From positions 1-7,423 of the forward strand of contig JANOCR010000265.1 in the NCBI GenBank assembly GCA_031412355.1: a stretch of DNA of 7,423 bases, written 5' to 3'. Shown piece by piece: positions 6,160-7,423 of the stretch; position 1 is the stretch's first letter, and the number at the start of each line of letters is the position of its first letter. The notes under the pieces were generated by a model. The model was given only the letters and a program-made list of their open reading frames with translations. It was not told the origin of the DNA and did no database searches. The position numbers and the translations under genes were made by a program. This DNA is from JAENVT01 sp031412355 (GTDB lineage Bacteria; Actinomycetota; Acidimicrobiia; Acidimicrobiales; Ilumatobacteraceae).

Positions 6160-7236
6160 CAGGACTCGGATGGCTTCGGGGGGAAGGTAGGCGTCGACGG
6201 TCTCGCCTTCCGCTCCGCACAACGGTGAGCCGTCGTTGGCGATGAGAGCTTGCAGGCGATGCTCGCCGAGGCGCAGCAGAACCTGGGTCACCGAGCCCAC
6301 GTAGATGCGTTGCTCGACGAGGGCTGGCACGGCCTGTACCTGGCCGCTGCCGAGGGGCGACAGCAGCACTCGCTCGGGACGGATCACCACGGTGCAGGCG
6401 CCCGTGACGCCAGCGGTGTCGGCAGAGTGCTCGGCACCGTTGACGATGACACGACCGGATGTGCTGACCCTGGCCGGCAGCAGGTTGGCAACGCCCAAGA
6501 AGTCGGCAACGTACGCGCTGGCGGGCTCCTCGTAGGTCTGTTTCGGTGTGCCGATCTGTTCGATCTCGCCCTCGTTCATCACTGCGAGGCGATCGCTCAT
6601 CGTCAGCGCTTCTTCTTGATCGTGAGTGACATAGACGAACGTGATGCCGACATCGCGGTGCAGCGCGCGCAGCTCGAGCTGCAACGTCTTGCGCAGCTTG
6701 GCATCGAGTGCGCCGAGCGGCTCGTCGAGCAAGAGAACCTTGGGGCGAAGCACCAACGCTCTGGCCAGCGCAACTCGCTGTTGCTGGCCACCGGAGAGTT
6801 GATGTGCTTTGCGCTTGCCATAACTCTCGAGTCGGACCAGTTCAAGGGCGTCGCCGACACGTTTAGTGATCTCGGCCTTCGACGCCTTCTGGAAGCGCAA
6901 CCCGAATCCGACGTTGTCGGCAACACTGAGGTGGGGAAACAGGGCATAGCTCTGGAAGACCGTGTTGACCGGGCGATTCTCGGGCGCGACATCGACCATG
7001 TCGACGTCGTCGATGCGCACCTCTCCGTCGTCGGCGGATTCGAACCCGCCGATCAATCGCAACGTCGTGGTCTTCCCGCAACCGCTGGGCCCGAGCAGCG
7101 AGAAGAACTCGCCGCGGCCGACCGTGAGGTTGATCCCCTTCAGGACAGGAGCCCTGTCGTACGTCTTGGTCAGGTTGACCAGCTCGATTCGTCCGCCTGG
7201 GCCGTCGATGACGTGCTGGTTCGAACGCATCGACAC
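6151..7236 (-). CDS. ABC transporter ATP-binding protein, PotA type
   Basis: This 361-residue ATPase powers the importer encoded on the other strand. Motifs are complete: Walker A GPSGCGKTT (49-57), Q-loop Q95 in VFQSYALFPH, signature LSGGQQQR (147-154), Walker B VLLLDEPLGALD (167-178) with catalytic E172, and the switch histidine H205 in YVTHDQEEA. The C-terminal part from about 250 is a TOBE-type regulatory domain, as in PotA, UgpC and MalK. The most upstream start is a GTG at 7236, since an in-frame TAG lies two codons before it. An ATG two codons later (7230) would give 359 residues and lies 6 nt after TAGACA, allowing a leaderless start. Neither has a good ribosome binding site. No other ATPase is in the window and this gene abuts the permeases, so it is almost certainly their partner even though it is transcribed separately. 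Confidence 0.93.
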   Translation of the reverse strand: MSMRSNQHVIDGPGGRIELVNLTKTYDRAPVLKGINLTVGRGEFFSLLGPSGCGKTTTLRLIGGFESADDGEVRIDDVDMVDVAPENRPVNTVFQSYALFPHLSVADNVGFGLRFQKASKAEITKRVGDALELVRLESYGKRKAHQLSGGQQQRVALARALVLRPKVLLLDEPLGALDAKLRKTLQLELRALHRDVGITFVYVTHDQEEALTMSDRLAVMNEGEIEQIGTPKQTYEEPASAYVADFLGVANLLPARVSTSGRVIVNGAEHSADTAGVTGACTVVIRPERVLLSPLGSGQVQAVPALVEQRIYVGSVTQVLLRLGEHRLQALIANDGSPLCGAEGETVDAYLPPEAIRVLAG

Positions 7237-7242
7237 TGTCTA
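7237..7242 (-). promoter_or_regulatory. Possible -10 box for the ATPase gene
   Basis: On the minus strand, TAGACA (7241-7236) ends 6 nt before the ATG at 7230. With the absence of a Shine-Dalgarno sequence this suggests a leaderless message. No good -35 box is seen; the region where it should lie is the T-run of the terminator just upstream. Readthrough from the upstream gene is the alternative. Confidence 0.2.
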
Positions 7243-7256
7243 GCCGCTCGCTCTGC

Positions 7257-7305
7257 AGCAAAACGAGCGAAGCGGGCCCACGGCGCCAACCGTGGACCCG
7301 CTTCG
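7257..7305 (-). terminator. Intrinsic terminator of the Asp-rich gene
   Basis: Bases 7268-7283 and 7290-7305 form a 16-position stem around a 6-nt loop. The single non-Watson-Crick position (C7277/A7296) is a G·U pair in the minus-strand RNA but a C/A mismatch in plus-strand RNA. A TTTT run follows 3 nt after the stem on the minus strand. Direction and position, starting 12 bp past the TGA at 7318, mark it as the terminator of the Asp-rich gene and an insulator before the ATPase gene. Confidence 0.8.
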
Positions 7306-7317
7306 GGGATAGGAGGG

Positions 7318-7423
7318 TCAGTCGTCGTCGCCGTCGTCGTCGCCGCCTCGGCCATGACCACTGTGGTCATCGTCGTCGTCGTCATCGTCATCATCGTCGC
7401 CACTGCCGGGACCGGAGTTGTCG
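7318..7423 (-). CDS. Asp-rich low-complexity protein, C-terminal end (partial)
   Basis: The minus-strand frame ending at TGA 7320-7318 encodes DNSGPGSG, then a run of ten Asp, then HSGHGRGG and a final DDDGDDD. About 34 residues are visible and the start is beyond the window. It is supported as a real C-terminus by the strong terminator immediately downstream on the same strand. No domain is visible. Acidic Asp/Gly/His tails occur on secreted or membrane proteins, where they may bind Ca2+ or other cations; here that is inference only. A different minus-strand frame across the same bases would read Met/Thr-rich repeats and is less likely. Confidence 0.55.
   Translation of the reverse strand, partial: DNSGPGSGDDDDDDDDDDDHSGHGRGGDDDGDDD
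7321..7402. repeat. GTC/GAC trinucleotide repeat tract
   Basis: Two blocks of imperfect GTC/GTC/ATC triplets (7321-7343 and 7368-7399), separated by about 25 bp, encode the Asp runs of the minus-strand protein. Both GAC and GAT codons are used, so the tract is only a partly pure microsatellite. Triplet slippage would change Asp number without breaking the frame. Confidence 0.7.

Noticed and set aside
7354..7370. Perfect palindrome ATGACCAC-T-GTGGTCAT, sharing CTGTGGTCATCG with the palindrome at 493-504
   Set aside because: It lies inside the Asp-rich coding tract, where it spells Asp-Asp-His-Ser-Gly-His codons, and is past any promoter. The 12-base match is probably chance, although a second regulator site cannot be fully excluded.
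7170..7403. Minus-strand frame starting with Met/Thr repeats across the triplet tract
   Set aside because: It is an out-of-frame reading of the triplet tract, continues through the terminator hairpin and overlaps the ATPase start; the Asp frame ends just before the terminator and fits better.
1..7423. CRISPR array, tRNA, rRNA, insertion sequence or riboswitch
   Set aside because: No spaced direct-repeat array, transposase motif, tRNA-like cloverleaf or conserved RNA element was seen on either strand.

Overview
The window is high-GC, densely packed bacterial DNA. Strong G/C bias at third codon positions, GTG and TTG starts, a Tat-type lipoprotein signal and possible leaderless starts suggest an actinobacterium. 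A marine or soil Acidimicrobiia-type organism is a guess from overall feel, not something the sequence proves. No mobile element, CRISPR array, tRNA or rRNA was seen.

Layout. Positions 1-502 (minus) hold the 5' part of a class-III, PLP-dependent aminotransferase of the glutamate-1-semialdehyde aminomutase (GSAM)-like group, cut by the window edge. A 149-bp divergent control region follows. It holds a 15-bp direct repeat, each copy containing a GACT-N4-AGTC palindrome, with centres 21 bp apart, and a separate palindrome over the minus-strand start codon. From 652 to 6141 (plus) runs a tightly spaced five-gene set: a second GSAM-like aminotransferase (652-2058), a Rieske non-heme iron oxygenase alpha subunit (2073-3161), a Tat-exported lipoprotein solute-binding protein of the PotD/PotF type (3197-4360), and two PotB/PotC-type permeases (4364-5281 and 5278-6141, overlapping by ATGA). 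The matching PotA-type ATPase (6151-7236) lies on the minus strand and converges on the operon. The two facing TGA stop codons pair with each other in a small hairpin. Beyond it are a strong hairpin terminator (7268-7305) and the C-terminal end of an Asp-rich, low-complexity protein on the minus strand (7318-7423).

How the parts fit together (inference). The four transporter genes make a complete Pot-type ABC importer for a cationic or amine-containing solute. The Rieske enzyme has Glu where most ring-hydroxylating oxygenases have the bridging Asp, and its ENYxECxHC signature resembles oxygenases acting on quaternary or N-methylated ammonium compounds (carnitine, glycine betaine, choline, stachydrine types). 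The aminotransferases would act on an amino or keto intermediate. The most economical reading is a regulated uptake-and-catabolism locus for an unidentified N-containing compound. Two binding-pocket departures (PLP Asp to Glu in the complete aminotransferase; two Trp positions changed in the binding protein) suggest the substrate is not simply spermidine or putrescine. No Rieske reductase or ferredoxin gene and no regulator gene is visible in the window.
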